This document shows positions 18,053 through 28,306 of a DNA stretch of 64,000 nucleotides, one piece after another. The notes beneath the pieces are model-generated. The model was given only the letters and a program-made list of their open reading frames with translations. It made no database searches and was not told where the DNA came from. Made by a program: the position numbers and the translations under genes. The stretch spans positions 2,294,001 to 2,358,000 of the forward strand of contig NZ_JAUCES010000005.1 of NCBI RefSeq assembly GCF_030348825.1. The letters are read 5' to 3'. Source of the DNA: Fictibacillus sp. b24. Its GTDB lineage: Bacteria > Bacillota > Bacilli > Bacillales > Fictibacillaceae. Numbering within the stretch: position 1 is the stretch's first letter; each line of letters opens with the position of its first letter.

Positions 18053-19030
18053 TTAGAAATTGTAGACCTTCTTTGCTTTTTCTACAATATCACGATGATC
18101 TGGGATCCAAACATCTTCTGCAGAAGCATACGGGAACACTGTATCTGGTGCTGTTACACGAAGTACAGGTGCTTCTAAGTGAAGGATTGCACGATCGTTA
18201 ATTTCAGCAACAACGAACGCACCAATACCAGCTTGTTTCTGTGCTTCTTGTACCACGATAGCTCGTCCTGTTTTTTCAACAGAAGCCATGATTGTTTCAA
18301 TATCAAGCGGGCTGATCGTACGAAGGTCAATAACTTCAGCAGAAATACCTTCTTTTTCTAATTCTTCAGCAGCTTTTAGTGATGCGTGAACCATAGCACC
18401 GTAAGTAATGATAGATACATCTTTACCTTCACGCTTCACATCTGCTTTACCAAGTTCGATCGTGTATTCTTCCTCTGGCACTTCACCACGGAAAGAACGA
18501 TACAATTTCATATGCTCTAGATAAACTACCGGATCATTATCACGGATAGCAGAGATTAAAAGTCCTTTTGCATCATAAGGAGTTGAAGGAATAACAACCT
18601 TGATACCAGGAGTTTGATACATCAAGCCTTCAAGGCTGTCTGCATGAAGCTCAGGTGTTTTAACGCCACCACCAAATGGTGAACGAATTGTTACAGGAGA
18701 AGTGTAAACTCCGCCTGAACGGTATCTCATACGAGCCATTTGTGCAGCAACTGAATCAAATACTTCAAAAACGAATCCAAAGAACTGAATCTCCATTACT
18801 GGACGGAAACCTGTAAGCCCAAGACCTATTGCAAGTCCCCCAATTCCAGACTCAGCTAGCGGAGTATCAAAAACGCGCTCTTCTCCAAATTCTTTTTGAA
18901 GTCCTTCAGTAGCACGGAAAACTCCGCCGTTTTGACCTACGTCTTCACCGAAAACAAGAACTTGTTCATTGTTCTTTAATTCATTACGCATAGCGTCTGT
19001 AATTGCTTGAATCATAGTCATTTGAGCCAT
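18053..19030 (-). CDS. pdhB: pyruvate dehydrogenase E1 beta
   Basis: A 325-residue E1 beta subunit of normal length: [15 protein letters not shown] start, [36 protein letters not shown], and [12 protein letters not shown] in the C-terminal domain. With PdhA it carries out thiamine-diphosphate-dependent decarboxylation of pyruvate and reductive acetylation of lipoyl E2. Its start is nearly joined to the pdhA stop, indicating translational coupling. Confidence 0.97.
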   Translation of the reverse strand: MAQMTMIQAITDAMRNELKNNEQVLVFGEDVGQNGGVFRATEGLQKEFGEERVFDTPLAESGIGGLAIGLGLTGFRPVMEIQFFGFVFEVFDSVAAQMARMRYRSGGVYTSPVTIRSPFGGGVKTPELHADSLEGLMYQTPGIKVVIPSTPYDAKGLLISAIRDNDPVVYLEHMKLYRSFRGEVPEEEYTIELGKADVKREGKDVSIITYGAMVHASLKAAEELEKEGISAEVIDLRTISPLDIETIMASVEKTGRAIVVQEAQKQAGIGAFVVAEINDRAILHLEAPVLRVTAPDTVFPYASAEDVWIPDHRDIVEKAKKVYNF

Positions 19031-19031
19031 A

Positions 19032-20120
<1,089 letters not shown>

Positions 20121-20366
20121 TCACCTCTTCCTTTCTTTTACCCTGTCAATTTTCCCTTATCTTAAAAACATGCACATATTTAACAGGTTGCCCAAAGTGA
20201 TACATTTTTAAGACAGGTTTATATTTTTAAAAGGCTTTTAGGTATGCCTTTGTGTACCCACCTGAAGTTTTCCCTTGTATTCAAGAGCTAAACCATCTTG
20301 CGGCACCCTAACTGTATTACTATTTTATGTAACTAGAGTAACACAACAATCCTTTTCACGTAAATT

Positions 20367-20395
20367 AGTTTACACCACCCTTCAAACACAGTCAA
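20367..20395 (-). promoter_or_regulatory. candidate pdhA operon promoter
   Basis: TTGACT (20390-20395) and TAAACT (20367-20372) on the minus strand, 17-base spacer. It implies a leader of about 245 bases before pdhA. The remainder of the 20115-20700 gap contains no gene I can support; short AAAAGGC/GCCTTTT pairings lie inside the leader. Confidence 0.5.
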
Positions 20396-20700
20396 TCCAT
20401 AGGTTGCATATAGTTAATACAACTTTAAGTGTTTTTCATTTTAAGATACTAACTGAATTTCATTAAACTGTTTCACTACAAAATAACCACTGTATTAGTT
20501 CCTGTTTCATAGGGCATATCGATATTTCAACGTGTTTATTAATGTTGCTTAATATTGATTTTGTTTATTCTCAAATTTGGCAGAAGTCCAAGTCACAAAA
20601 GAATTTTGTATTTCCGTTCTTTTTTATTAAAAAACCTCTATGTTATGATAAGAGGAAATTGTAATTAGATAAAAAGTTTAATGGCACGGAGGTTATGCTT

Positions 20701-21252
20701 GTGTTAACCATGAAAGATATTGTAAGAGAAGGTCATCCTGCTTTACGAGAAAAAGCAGCTGAGGTACCTGTCCCTTTTTCAGAAGAAGATATTAAAATAG
20801 CTAACCAGCTACTCGAGTTTGTAAAAAACAGTCAAGATCCTGAAATTGCAAGTAAATACAATTTAAGACCAGGAATTGGAATAGCAGCACCTCAAATTGG
20901 CATTACAAAACGTATTTTCGCTTTCCACGTTACTGATGAAAATGGAAAGTTATACAGCTATGCATTATTAAACCCCAAAATTATTAGCCACTCGGTCCAG
21001 ATGACTTATTTAGACGGTGGTGAAGGTTGTCTATCTGTTGATCGAGAGGTTCCAGGGCTTGTCCCTCGTTATGCAAAAGTAACCGTAAAAGGATTTACAC
21101 CAGATGGTTCAGAAGTGGAACTTAAGCTAAAGGGTCTGCCCGGAATTTGCTTTCAGCATGAGCTTGATCATTTGGACGGCATCATGTTCTACGATCGCAT
21201 CAACGAAAAACAGCCATTTGAACCACCAGCAAACTCAGTAGTGTTCAGATAG
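20701..21252 (+). CDS. def: peptide deformylase (YkrB/Def2 type)
   Basis: A 183-residue type II deformylase with all three metal and catalytic motifs: GIGIAAPQIG, EGCLSV and QHELDHLDG. It removes the N-formyl group from nascent proteins; an Fe2+ or Zn2+ ion sits at the Cys and two His. The GTG at 20701 lies 8 bases after GGAGG, while the ATG at 20695 is only 2 bases from it, so the GTG start is preferred. It reads divergently from pdhA, as in B. subtilis. Confidence 0.93.
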   Translation: MLTMKDIVREGHPALREKAAEVPVPFSEEDIKIANQLLEFVKNSQDPEIASKYNLRPGIGIAAPQIGITKRIFAFHVTDENGKLYSYALLNPKIISHSVQMTYLDGGEGCLSVDREVPGLVPRYAKVTVKGFTPDGSEVELKLKGLPGICFQHELDHLDGIMFYDRINEKQPFEPPANSVVFR

Positions 21253-21273
21253 CTGAATAGAATTACCAGAAGA

Positions 21274-21315
21274 TAACTCATAAGGGCTCAAAAAAAGCCT
21301 TTGTGAGTTATTTTT
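21274..21315 (+). terminator. terminator after def
   Basis: TAACTCA plus AAGGGCT pairs with AGCCTTTGTGAGTTA, followed by TTTTTA. The stretch from 21340 to 21660 beyond it has no gene; it contains GCGCAACTT- and GCGAAGTTG-type inverted words but nothing I can name. Confidence 0.8.
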
Positions 21316-21666
21316 ACGTTCACTAACAAAACGGGTCTATACATATTATCGTAAGGTTTAGAAAAGAAAGTTGCATTTTTTAATGTAGATAGTGTGGTTA
21401 CGGTACGTGTTCATTTATTTTTCACACGTTCGCGCAACTTCCTTTCATTTACGCTCAGTTGAATGCAGTTTTCGCGAAGTTGAGCTTCAGTTCCACGCAC
21501 AATCGCTCCCTAGGCGATTTTCAGTCACCACATTAAAATATAGGCAGTTTCGGTATTAAAAGGTCTTCTAAGCATGTCAGCAGCGGCAAACCAGCTATAA
21601 AATCCATAATGCTTTAGTCTTAACCCGGGAATTTTTAAGGTATTACGTTGGTTTTTACAAAAAGAA

Positions 21667-21698
21667 AGAGGAATGACTCTGCCTTGAGTCATCCCTCT
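21667..21698 (-). terminator. terminator of cstA
   Basis: AGAGGAATGACTC pairs imperfectly with GAGTCATCCCTCT; the minus-strand side runs into T-rich sequence. Confidence 0.75.
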
Positions 21699-21704
21699 GT
21701 TTAT

Positions 21705-23138
21705 TTAAGCTGCATCACGGTCATCATCAACGAGCAATGCGTCTTGTTCATTCGTTTTACTTCGAATAAATAACATCGTTACAAACACGGTCGTAACTCC
21801 TGCAATTGAATAGGAAATCATTGTTGATAATCCTAATCCGATAGGCGCATTACAAATGTAGGTTACCGTTACCATCGTCATAAAAATGGCCGGAAGCGTT
21901 GCGATCCAGTGGTTTTTATTCGATCTCTTTAAATACATAGCTCCTACCCATAAAGCAAGCATAGCTGTTGATTGGTTTGCCCAAGAAAAATAACGCCACA
22001 AAAGTGTAAAATCAATTTTAGTTAGTAGAAAAGAAATTACAAACATAGGTATTGCAATCCAAAGTCTTGGCGCTAGTTTCTTTTGGCTGATATTAAAATA
22101 ATCAGCTAAAATCATTCTTGCGCTTCTAAATGAAGTATCACCTGAAGTAATAGGTAAAATAATTACTCCAATCACAGCAAGTGTACCACCAACTGCTCCT
22201 AGCATTGTAACGGACACTTCACTTACAACGGCTGCAGGTCCGCCTTGTGCAATGATTGCGGCAAGTGATTTCCCATTGAACAAGCTCATAGCTGCAGCTG
22301 CCCAGATCATAGCGATTACAGCTTCTGCAATCATCATGCCATAAAAGATTTTTCTGCCTTCTTTTTCATTTTTAGTCGTGCGGGAAATAATCGGTGACTG
22401 TGTAGCATGAAACCCAGAAAGTGCACCACAAGAAATGGTTAAGAATAATAAAGGAAAAATCGGTACATTATCAGGATGCATATTTTCTAATGAGATTTCT
22501 GGGATAGGTGCTCCCGTGAGAATTAGTCCTCCACCAATACCGACTGCACTGATTACAAGCAATGCCCCAAAGATAGGGTACACGCGACCTATAATCTTAT
22601 CTACCGGCAGAAGCGTTGCTAAAATATAATAAACGAAAATAAGACCAATGATCACACTTAAACTCATCCAGTTTCCTATTAAATCATGAATAAGTGCTGC
22701 TGGAGCACTGACGAAAACGGTACCTACTAATAACAAAAGTAAGAGCGTAAACCCGTTTACAACATGCTTCATCGCTTTCCCTAAAAACTTACCAGCTAGC
22801 TGGGGTAAATGCGCCCCTCGATTACGAATCGATATCATTCCTGTTAAATAATCGTGAACAGCACCTGCGAATATGGCTCCTAATACAATCCATAGAAAGG
22901 CAACAGGTCCATATAGTGCTCCCATAATCGGTCCGAAGATTGGACCCACACCTGCAATGTTTAATAGTTGAACGAGGGAATTTGTTTTCGTCCCCATAGG
23001 CACATAATCAATACCATCTTTTTGTGCATATGCTGGGGTTTTCCTGTTTTGCTTAATCCCAAATACTTTCTCAACATACTTTCCATACGTAAAATAACCG
23101 ACAATTAATAAAACGATGGATAATAAAAATGTAATCAT
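21705..23138 (-). CDS. cstA: CstA-family peptide/pyruvate transporter
   Basis: A 477-residue protein with at least 12 hydrophobic segments. CstA signatures include IAGVGPIFGPIMGALYGP, GAVHDYLTGM, GFHATQSPIISRT and ITSGDTSFRSAR. CstA-type carriers import pyruvate or peptides during carbon starvation. It is shorter than classical CstA (about 600-700 residues) and belongs to the short subgroup. The promoter lies inside the upstream terminator and a cre site covers the start region, so glucose repression is expected. Confidence 0.88.
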   Translation of the reverse strand: MITFLLSIVLLIVGYFTYGKYVEKVFGIKQNRKTPAYAQKDGIDYVPMGTKTNSLVQLLNIAGVGPIFGPIMGALYGPVAFLWIVLGAIFAGAVHDYLTGMISIRNRGAHLPQLAGKFLGKAMKHVVNGFTLLLLLLVGTVFVSAPAALIHDLIGNWMSLSVIIGLIFVYYILATLLPVDKIIGRVYPIFGALLVISAVGIGGGLILTGAPIPEISLENMHPDNVPIFPLLFLTISCGALSGFHATQSPIISRTTKNEKEGRKIFYGMMIAEAVIAMIWAAAAMSLFNGKSLAAIIAQGGPAAVVSEVSVTMLGAVGGTLAVIGVIILPITSGDTSFRSARMILADYFNISQKKLAPRLWIAIPMFVISFLLTKIDFTLLWRYFSWANQSTAMLALWVGAMYLKRSNKNHWIATLPAIFMTMVTVTYICNAPIGLGLSTMISYSIAGVTTVFVTMLFIRSKTNEQDALLVDDDRDAA

Positions 23139-23156
23139 GTTGATCCCCTCCCTTGT

Positions 23157-23170
23157 TGTATACGCTTACA
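23157..23170 (-). promoter_or_regulatory. cre (CcpA) site at cstA
   Basis: TGTATACGCTTACA on the plus strand departs from TGWAANCGNTNWCA at one position. It lies between the -10 box and the cstA ribosome-binding site. Confidence 0.6.
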
Positions 23171-23198
23171 TTCTACACGAAAAAGAAAAAACACTCAA
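23170..23198 (-). promoter_or_regulatory. candidate cstA promoter
   Basis: TTGAGT (23193-23198) and TAGAAT (23170-23175) on the minus strand with a 17-base spacer. The -35 box is part of one arm of the upstream terminator. Confidence 0.6.
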
Positions 23199-23214
23199 TT
23201 TTAAACTGAGTGTT
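23190..23214 (-). terminator. terminator after EamA gene
   Basis: AACACTCA pairs with TGAGTGTT; the minus-strand RNA then runs into TTTTTTC. It starts at the stop codon of the EamA gene. Confidence 0.75.
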
Positions 23215-24125
23215 CACGCGGATTGGTCATGTTTGATTGAAATAGCTTTGATTCGTTTTTTCTTTCCAGTTAAATAAACTCCTGTAAAAATCAATATCAA
23301 TCCTAAAAAAGCGATAGGATGTATCTTCTCATCCAATAACACACTTCCCCATATCACCGCTGATACAGGAACTAGATACGTCACAAGAGTGGCGAACTCT
23401 GCTGAACCAGCTGAGATCATGTAATAATACAAAAGATATGCTAGGCCTGATCCGAAAACACCTAAACCTATAAAGGAGAGTACAACCTTTTGATCGAACA
23501 CATGATCAGGCATATGCCATCCACCAGTGAACCCCATCATTATTGTACTTAATAAAAGTCCAGCTAAAAGAGTCGTAGAGGCTGTTATCCAAACTGTCGT
23601 CCCTTGTAAATGCTTCTTGGCAAATTGTGAGCTGTAGCCATAGCAGCTTGTAGCTATTAGCATTAAGACTATCCCTAATATAAGCTGGTTCTTCGCAAGT
23701 CCTGGTGCATCAATATCCATTAAAAATAGAATTCCCACGAAACCTATCATAACCCCTATCCATTGTCTCCATTGTAATTTTATCGAAAAGAAAAAAACTC
23801 CCATCATCGTTGTCCAAATTGGAGTTGTAGCATTTAGAATGGCTGTATATCCACTATCAAGAAAAGTTTCACTCCAAGCGATTAAACCCCAAGGAATTCC
23901 TGCATTCAATACGCCTACAAAGGCAAGCTTTTTTACAGGAATAGAACCCCAGTTTACGGTTTGTTTACTTAAAAGAAACAAAGGTAGAATGGTAATAATT
24001 CCTAGCAAACATCGAATAAAAACAATCTGCCAAGGTTCAAACACACTAAGCAGAACCTTTATGAACAAAAAGGACATTCCCCAGATTAAACTTAAAACGA
24101 AAAGTGCTGAATAAAGTTTCATCAC
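23214..24125 (-). CDS. EamA/DMT family transporter
   Basis: A 303-residue membrane protein with ten hydrophobic segments arranged as two EamA repeats. The first repeat has SLIWGMSFLFIKVLL and FIRCLLGIITILPLF; the second has YLVPVSAVIWGSVLLDEKI near residue 250. This family exports metabolites or amino acids; the substrate cannot be told. The C-terminus is basic (GKKKRIKAISIKHDQ). Independent gene with its own terminator, upstream of cstA. Confidence 0.85.
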   Translation of the reverse strand: MMKLYSALFVLSLIWGMSFLFIKVLLSVFEPWQIVFIRCLLGIITILPLFLLSKQTVNWGSIPVKKLAFVGVLNAGIPWGLIAWSETFLDSGYTAILNATTPIWTTMMGVFFFSIKLQWRQWIGVMIGFVGILFLMDIDAPGLAKNQLILGIVLMLIATSCYGYSSQFAKKHLQGTTVWITASTTLLAGLLLSTIMMGFTGGWHMPDHVFDQKVVLSFIGLGVFGSGLAYLLYYYMISAGSAEFATLVTYLVPVSAVIWGSVLLDEKIHPIAFLGLILIFTGVYLTGKKKRIKAISIKHDQSA

Positions 24126-24239
24126 TTCGACTCCCCCTTTATATAAAAACCCCTTTAAATAAAATGTAACAATTTCCCTCTCAAAATCTCTTTCAACTTA
24201 CACATACTATGTAATAAAAAAAGTGACGGAGGGCAATAA

Positions 24240-24323
24240 ATGAAAATGAGAATGCGTTTTTTAAAGAAATTAAGAAAATGGGTCAAACAGCAAAATAATA
24301 ATGGAAAACTGATTATTAACTAA
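24240..24323 (+). CDS. possible 27-residue cationic small protein
   Basis: The ATG at 24240 follows GGAGGG with 7 bases between, a strong site. The product is MKMRMRFLKKLRKWVKQQNN followed by NGKLIIN: very basic and amphipathic in its first half. It stands alone between the EamA gene and rpoY, divergent from the first. No family recognised; it could be a small regulatory or membrane-binding protein. The call rests on the ribosome-binding site and isolated position only. Confidence 0.45.
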   Translation: MKMRMRFLKKLRKWVKQQNNNGKLIIN

Positions 24324-24506
24324 GTTAAATTTTCTTTAGACTACAGTCATTATAATGGATAACAATGTACACTTAATAGTAATTATTTTTCTATTATTAC
24401 GTGTTTTAACATGAACCTTTATGAAAAAACATGAAAAACATGTCACTTTCCTTTATAATAGGACAAAGAAACTCAAAAACTACAGACCGGTAAGGAGACA
24501 TGAAAG

Positions 24507-24716
24507 ATGATTTATAAAGTATTTTTTCAAACTAGCTTAACAGAGGTTCCTGTACGCGAACATACACAAACAGTATATGTAGAAGCTGAAACGATTAATG
24601 ATGTACGTCTAAAACTAGCTGACCGCAAATACAACATTGAGTTCATACAAGAAATTAACGGTAAATTTCTAGAGTATGAAAAAGAAACGAACTCATTGGA
24701 ATTGGAGAATGTATAA
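24507..24716 (+). CDS. rpoY: RNA polymerase epsilon subunit RpoY
   Basis: A 69-residue protein matching YkzG/DUF1447: MIYKVFFQTSLTEVPVREHTQTVYVEA. RpoY is a small Gp2-like subunit of Firmicutes RNA polymerase and is nearly always encoded just before rnjA, as here (3-base gap). AAGGAGA precedes the ATG and a TATAAT-like box about 50 bases upstream may be the promoter. Confidence 0.95.
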   Translation: MIYKVFFQTSLTEVPVREHTQTVYVEAETINDVRLKLADRKYNIEFIQEINGKFLEYEKETNSLELENV

Positions 24717-24719
24717 TTT

Positions 24720-26390
24720 ATGAAATTTGTAAAAAATCATCAAGCCGCTGTTTTTGCTCTTGGCGGTTTAGGAGAAATCGGTAAAAATACGTATGCCGTT
24801 CAATTTCAAGATGAAATCATTTTAATTGATGCAGGTATCAAATTCCCTGAAGATGAGCTTTTGGGAATTGATTACGTAATTCCTGATTATACGTACCTTG
24901 TAAAAAACGAAGAAAAAATTAAAGGTTTATTCATCACTCATGGTCATGAAGATCATATTGGCGGTATTCCTTATCTGTTAAGACAAGTTAACATTCCGAT
25001 TTATGGCGGTAAACTTGCACTAGCGTTAATTAAGAACAAACTTGAAGAACACGGTTTGCTGCGTCGTGCGCAATTACATGAAATCACAGAAGAAGATGTG
25101 ATTAAGTTCAGAAAAACTTCTGTAAGCTTTTTCAGAACCACTCACAGCATTCCAGACTCATACGGCCTAGTTGTGAAAACACCTCCAGGTAACATTGTAC
25201 ATACAGGTGACTTTAAGTTTGACTTCACACCTGTTGGTGAACCAGCAAACTTAACGAAGATGGCTGAGATCGGAAAAGAAGGCGTTCTATGCTTGCTTTC
25301 TGACTCAACAAACAGTGAAGTTCCTGGATTTACTTTATCTGAGAGACGTGTCGGAGAAAGTATTCAAGATATCTTCAGGAAAATGGAAGGCAGAGTTATC
25401 TTTGCTACCTTCGCATCAAACATTCATAGATTGCAGCAGGTTGTTGAAGCATCAGTCGCTAACAACCGTAAAATAGCAGTTTTTGGCCGAAGCATGGATT
25501 CTGCAATCACGGTAGGACAAGAACTTGGATTTATTAAGGCACCTAAGAATACGTTTGTGGATGCAAACCAAATTAACCGTCTTCCTGATAATCAAGTTAC
25601 AATTTTATGTACAGGGAGCCAGGGTGAGCCAATGGCAGCTCTATCTAGAATTGCAAATGGCACACACCGTCAGATTCAAATCATTCCTGGTGATACTGTT
25701 GTCTTTTCATCTTCACCGATCCCAGGAAACGCACTCAGTGTAAGTAAAACGATTAACCAGTTATATCGTGCAGGTGCAGAAGTTATTCATGGATCTTTAA
25801 ACGATATTCATACTTCAGGACATGGCGGTCAGCAGGAACAAAAGCTTATGCTTCGTCTAATGAAGCCAAAGTTCTTTATGCCGATCCACGGTGAGTATAG
25901 AATGCTTAAGATGCATACGAAACTTGCATCTGATTGTGATGTTCCTTCGCAAAATTCTTTTGTAATGGACAATGGTGAAGTACTTGCTTTATCCCAAAAT
26001 GAAGCGATGGTTGCAGGTAAAATCCCTTCTGGATCTGTTTATGTTGATGGCAGCGGAATTGGCGATATTGGAAACATCGTTCTTAGAGACCGTAAAATCC
26101 TCTCAGAAGAGGGACTTGTCGTTGTCGTTGTAAGCATGGACATGAAGGAATTTAAAATTGAAGCAGGACCTGATATCATCTCCAGAGGATTTGTTTATAT
26201 GCGAGAATCAGGAGATCTGATACATGACGCACAAAGTTTACTAAGTAAGCACCTTGAAACGATCATGAATGAAAAACGAACAACTCAGTGGTCGGAAATC
26301 AAAAACGAAATAACAGACACATTAGCACCGTTTTTGTATGAAAAGACAAAAAGGCGTCCAATGATTCTTCCTATTATTATGGAAATTTAA
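24720..26390 (+). CDS. rnjA: ribonuclease J1
   Basis: A 556-residue metallo-beta-lactamase/beta-CASP RNase. It has the metal motif HGHEDH at 74-79, GDFKFDFTP, the beta-CASP Ser/Thr-rich LSDSTNSE, and the C-terminal HTSGHGGQ motif. RNase J1 has 5'-to-3' exonuclease and endonuclease activity and governs mRNA turnover and rRNA maturation. Co-transcribed with rpoY. Length matches B. subtilis RnjA (555). Confidence 0.97.
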   Translation: MKFVKNHQAAVFALGGLGEIGKNTYAVQFQDEIILIDAGIKFPEDELLGIDYVIPDYTYLVKNEEKIKGLFITHGHEDHIGGIPYLLRQVNIPIYGGKLALALIKNKLEEHGLLRRAQLHEITEEDVIKFRKTSVSFFRTTHSIPDSYGLVVKTPPGNIVHTGDFKFDFTPVGEPANLTKMAEIGKEGVLCLLSDSTNSEVPGFTLSERRVGESIQDIFRKMEGRVIFATFASNIHRLQQVVEASVANNRKIAVFGRSMDSAITVGQELGFIKAPKNTFVDANQINRLPDNQVTILCTGSQGEPMAALSRIANGTHRQIQIIPGDTVVFSSSPIPGNALSVSKTINQLYRAGAEVIHGSLNDIHTSGHGGQQEQKLMLRLMKPKFFMPIHGEYRMLKMHTKLASDCDVPSQNSFVMDNGEVLALSQNEAMVAGKIPSGSVYVDGSGIGDIGNIVLRDRKILSEEGLVVVVVSMDMKEFKIEAGPDIISRGFVYMRESGDLIHDAQSLLSKHLETIMNEKRTTQWSEIKNEITDTLAPFLYEKTKRRPMILPIIMEI

Positions 26391-26400
26391 TAAACATAAT

Positions 26401-26437
26401 AAAAACCGTTCCCCTTTTTGAGGGTAACGGTTTTTTA
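26401..26437. terminator. terminator shared by rnjA and ktrC
   Basis: AAAAACCGTT pairs with AACGGTTTTT with A- and T-runs on the two sides, between convergent genes. Confidence 0.85.
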
Positions 26438-27100
26438 TTCTTCGTTTGCCATTTGCTTTTCTAACCGATTTATATCTTTGTCCTTGCCAATTACAATAAG
26501 CACATCTCCCTGACGGATCGATTGATCAGCTTGTGGTGATACAAAGATATCTTTCCCCCGTTTAACTGCAACAACGTTACAGCCAAATCGTGCACGGATA
26601 TCAAGCTCGATCAGAGATTTCCCATTCAATTTTTGAGTTGCTACAAGCTCTACTATACTATGTTCATCGGATAATTCTAAGTAATCCAGAACGTTATTGG
26701 ATACGATTTGGTGAGCAATTCGTACACCCATATCGCGTTCAGGGTGAATAATCTTATCTGCTCCTATTTTCCTTAACACTTTTTCATGATAATCATTCTG
26801 TGCTTTAACCGTTATTTTACCAACACCCATTTCTTTTAATATGAGCGTTGTGAGTATACTGGATTGGAGATTATCTCCAATGGCCACTACAACATGCTGA
26901 AAGTTCCGTATACCTAAACTTTTTAACACACCTTCATCTGTTGAGTCAGCAATTACAGCATGTGTCACAATATTAGAAAACTCATTCACTCGATCTTCAT
27001 CAATATCTATCGCTAATACTTCCATTCCTTGATCAGACAATGCTTTACACATACTGCCTCCAAAACGCCCCAGACCGATAACTGCAAACTGCTTCTTCAA
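26435..27100 (-). CDS. ktrC: KtrC potassium-uptake gating protein
   Basis: A 221-residue cytosolic ring protein with an RCK-N (Rossmann, GLGRFGGSMCKALS near residues 8-21, then the acidic VLAIDID) and an RCK-C (TrkA-C) domain from about residue 140. It gates the Ktr K+ channel in response to ATP/ADP and c-di-AMP. The gene is next to rnjA as B. subtilis ykqB is. No membrane partner (KtrD) is in the window. Confidence 0.9.
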   Translation of the reverse strand: MKKQFAVIGLGRFGGSMCKALSDQGMEVLAIDIDEDRVNEFSNIVTHAVIADSTDEGVLKSLGIRNFQHVVVAIGDNLQSSILTTLILKEMGVGKITVKAQNDYHEKVLRKIGADKIIHPERDMGVRIAHQIVSNNVLDYLELSDEHSIVELVATQKLNGKSLIELDIRARFGCNVVAVKRGKDIFVSPQADQSIRQGDVLIVIGKDKDINRLEKQMANEE

Positions 27101-27234
27101 ACATACTCACTCCAATCCCAGTGTCATAGCCTTATTTTACCACATATTCAATTATTCATTATCTTATCTTATTGCATCATATGTATAAAAACGAAAAAAA
27201 CACGTTATCCACTCATCTTCTTTTATATTGCAAA

Positions 27235-27264
27235 AATAACCCAAGAGCTATGTCTTGGGTTATT
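27235..27264 (-). terminator. terminator after ykuU
   Basis: AATAACCCAAGA pairs with TCTTGGGTTATT, followed by T-rich minus-strand sequence. Confidence 0.85.
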
Positions 27265-27281
27265 TCAATCAAAATTAGTTA

Positions 27282-27830
27282 TTAAACTTCAAGAGTTTTT
27301 TGTCCAGGCTTCCAGTTAGCTGGGCAAAGTCCGCCAGTTTGAAGCGCTTGAAGAACACGTAACGTTTCCTCAACATCACGGCCGATGTTGTTGTGGTTTA
27401 CTACAGAGTACATTAATTCACCTTCAGGAGAGATGATGAATAACCCACGAAGAGCAATACCTTCTTCTTCGATTAGAACACCATAGTCACGTGCTACAGA
27501 GTGGTTAGTATCAGCAGCTAGTGCGTAATTTAACTCTCCAAGTCCGTTCATGTCACGAGGAGTGTTAATCCATGCTTTGTGAGTGTGAATAGTATCAGTT
27601 GAAACACCGATTACTTCAGCATCAAGGTCTTCAAACTCGTCAAAACGGTCGCTAAGAGAAGTGATCTCAGTTGGACATACGAAAGTGAAGTCCATTGGGT
27701 AGAAATAAAGAACTGTCCATTTATCGTTCTTCATGTTTTCTTGAAGACTTACTTTTCCAAATTCTTTATTTGGTAATACTGCATCCATTTCAAATCGAGG
27801 TGCCTGTTTTGCTACCATACGTTCTGCCAT
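27282..27830 (-). CDS. ykuU: 2-Cys peroxiredoxin (YkuU type)
   Basis: A 182-residue AhpC/Prx1-class peroxiredoxin. Peroxidatic C52 is in DFTFVCPTE and resolving C169 in GGLCPANW; the FYPMDF and RGLFIISPEG motifs are intact. It reduces H2O2 and organic peroxides using thioredoxin or a similar donor. The ATG at 27830 with GGAGGG upstream is preferred; the frame is open further upstream but without a site. B. subtilis YkuU (180 residues) is the likely orthologue. Confidence 0.92.
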   Translation of the reverse strand: MAERMVAKQAPRFEMDAVLPNKEFGKVSLQENMKNDKWTVLYFYPMDFTFVCPTEITSLSDRFDEFEDLDAEVIGVSTDTIHTHKAWINTPRDMNGLGELNYALAADTNHSVARDYGVLIEEEGIALRGLFIISPEGELMYSVVNHNNIGRDVEETLRVLQALQTGGLCPANWKPGQKTLEV

Positions 27831-28082
27831 AGGTGAAAATCCCTCCAAAAAATCTGTTTTATTTACATGGGTAATTATAGTACAACCCTTATTTTTAGTC
27901 AATATTAAGTAATAATTAATTTAAATAAGGATTTCTGTTCCCACTTTTTAATTTCTCCTTAATCATAGCAAGTTAAACTAAAAAAGTGAAATAATCCGCT
28001 CGTTATAGATAATTACATTCTCAATAAAGTAGTTTGAATTGAGGATTGCTTGGGAAATCATATAGTCAAAGGAGGGATAACA

Positions 28083-28286
28083 TTGCCATATGATTCAATA
28101 AGAGAACTGCCTGATGGGGTAAAAGATAACCTCCCCCACCATGGACAAGAAATTTATAAAGAAGCATTCAATTCTGCACTTAAAGAATATAAAGAAGAAG
28201 AAACAGCTCATAAAGTAGCGTGGAGTGCTGTTAAACACAAATACAAAAAAACTGAAGATGGTACGTGGAAAAGTAAAGACTCCTGA
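28083..28286 (+). CDS. ChaB-like small protein
   Basis: A 67-residue hydrophilic protein: MPYDSIRELPDGVKDNLPHH, then GQEIYKEAFNSAL and TAHKVAWSAVKHKYKK. This matches the ChaB family (putative cation transport regulator in name, function not established). The start is TTG at 28083, six bases after AAAGGAGGG; no ATG is suitably placed. It converges on the CNNM-type gene with a shared terminator. Confidence 0.85.
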   Translation: MPYDSIRELPDGVKDNLPHHGQEIYKEAFNSALKEYKEEETAHKVAWSAVKHKYKKTEDGTWKSKDS

Positions 28287-28306
28287 CTTAGTAATCAGGA
28301 GTCTTT
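28275..28306. terminator. bidirectional terminator
   Basis: AAAGACTCCTGA pairs with TCAGGAGTCTTT, overlapping both stop codons of the convergent genes. Confidence 0.85.

Noticed and set aside
20275-20466. Open frame in the pdhA-def gap
   Set aside because: It is antisense to the pdh leader, has no ribosome-binding site and an unusual composition; regarded as chance.
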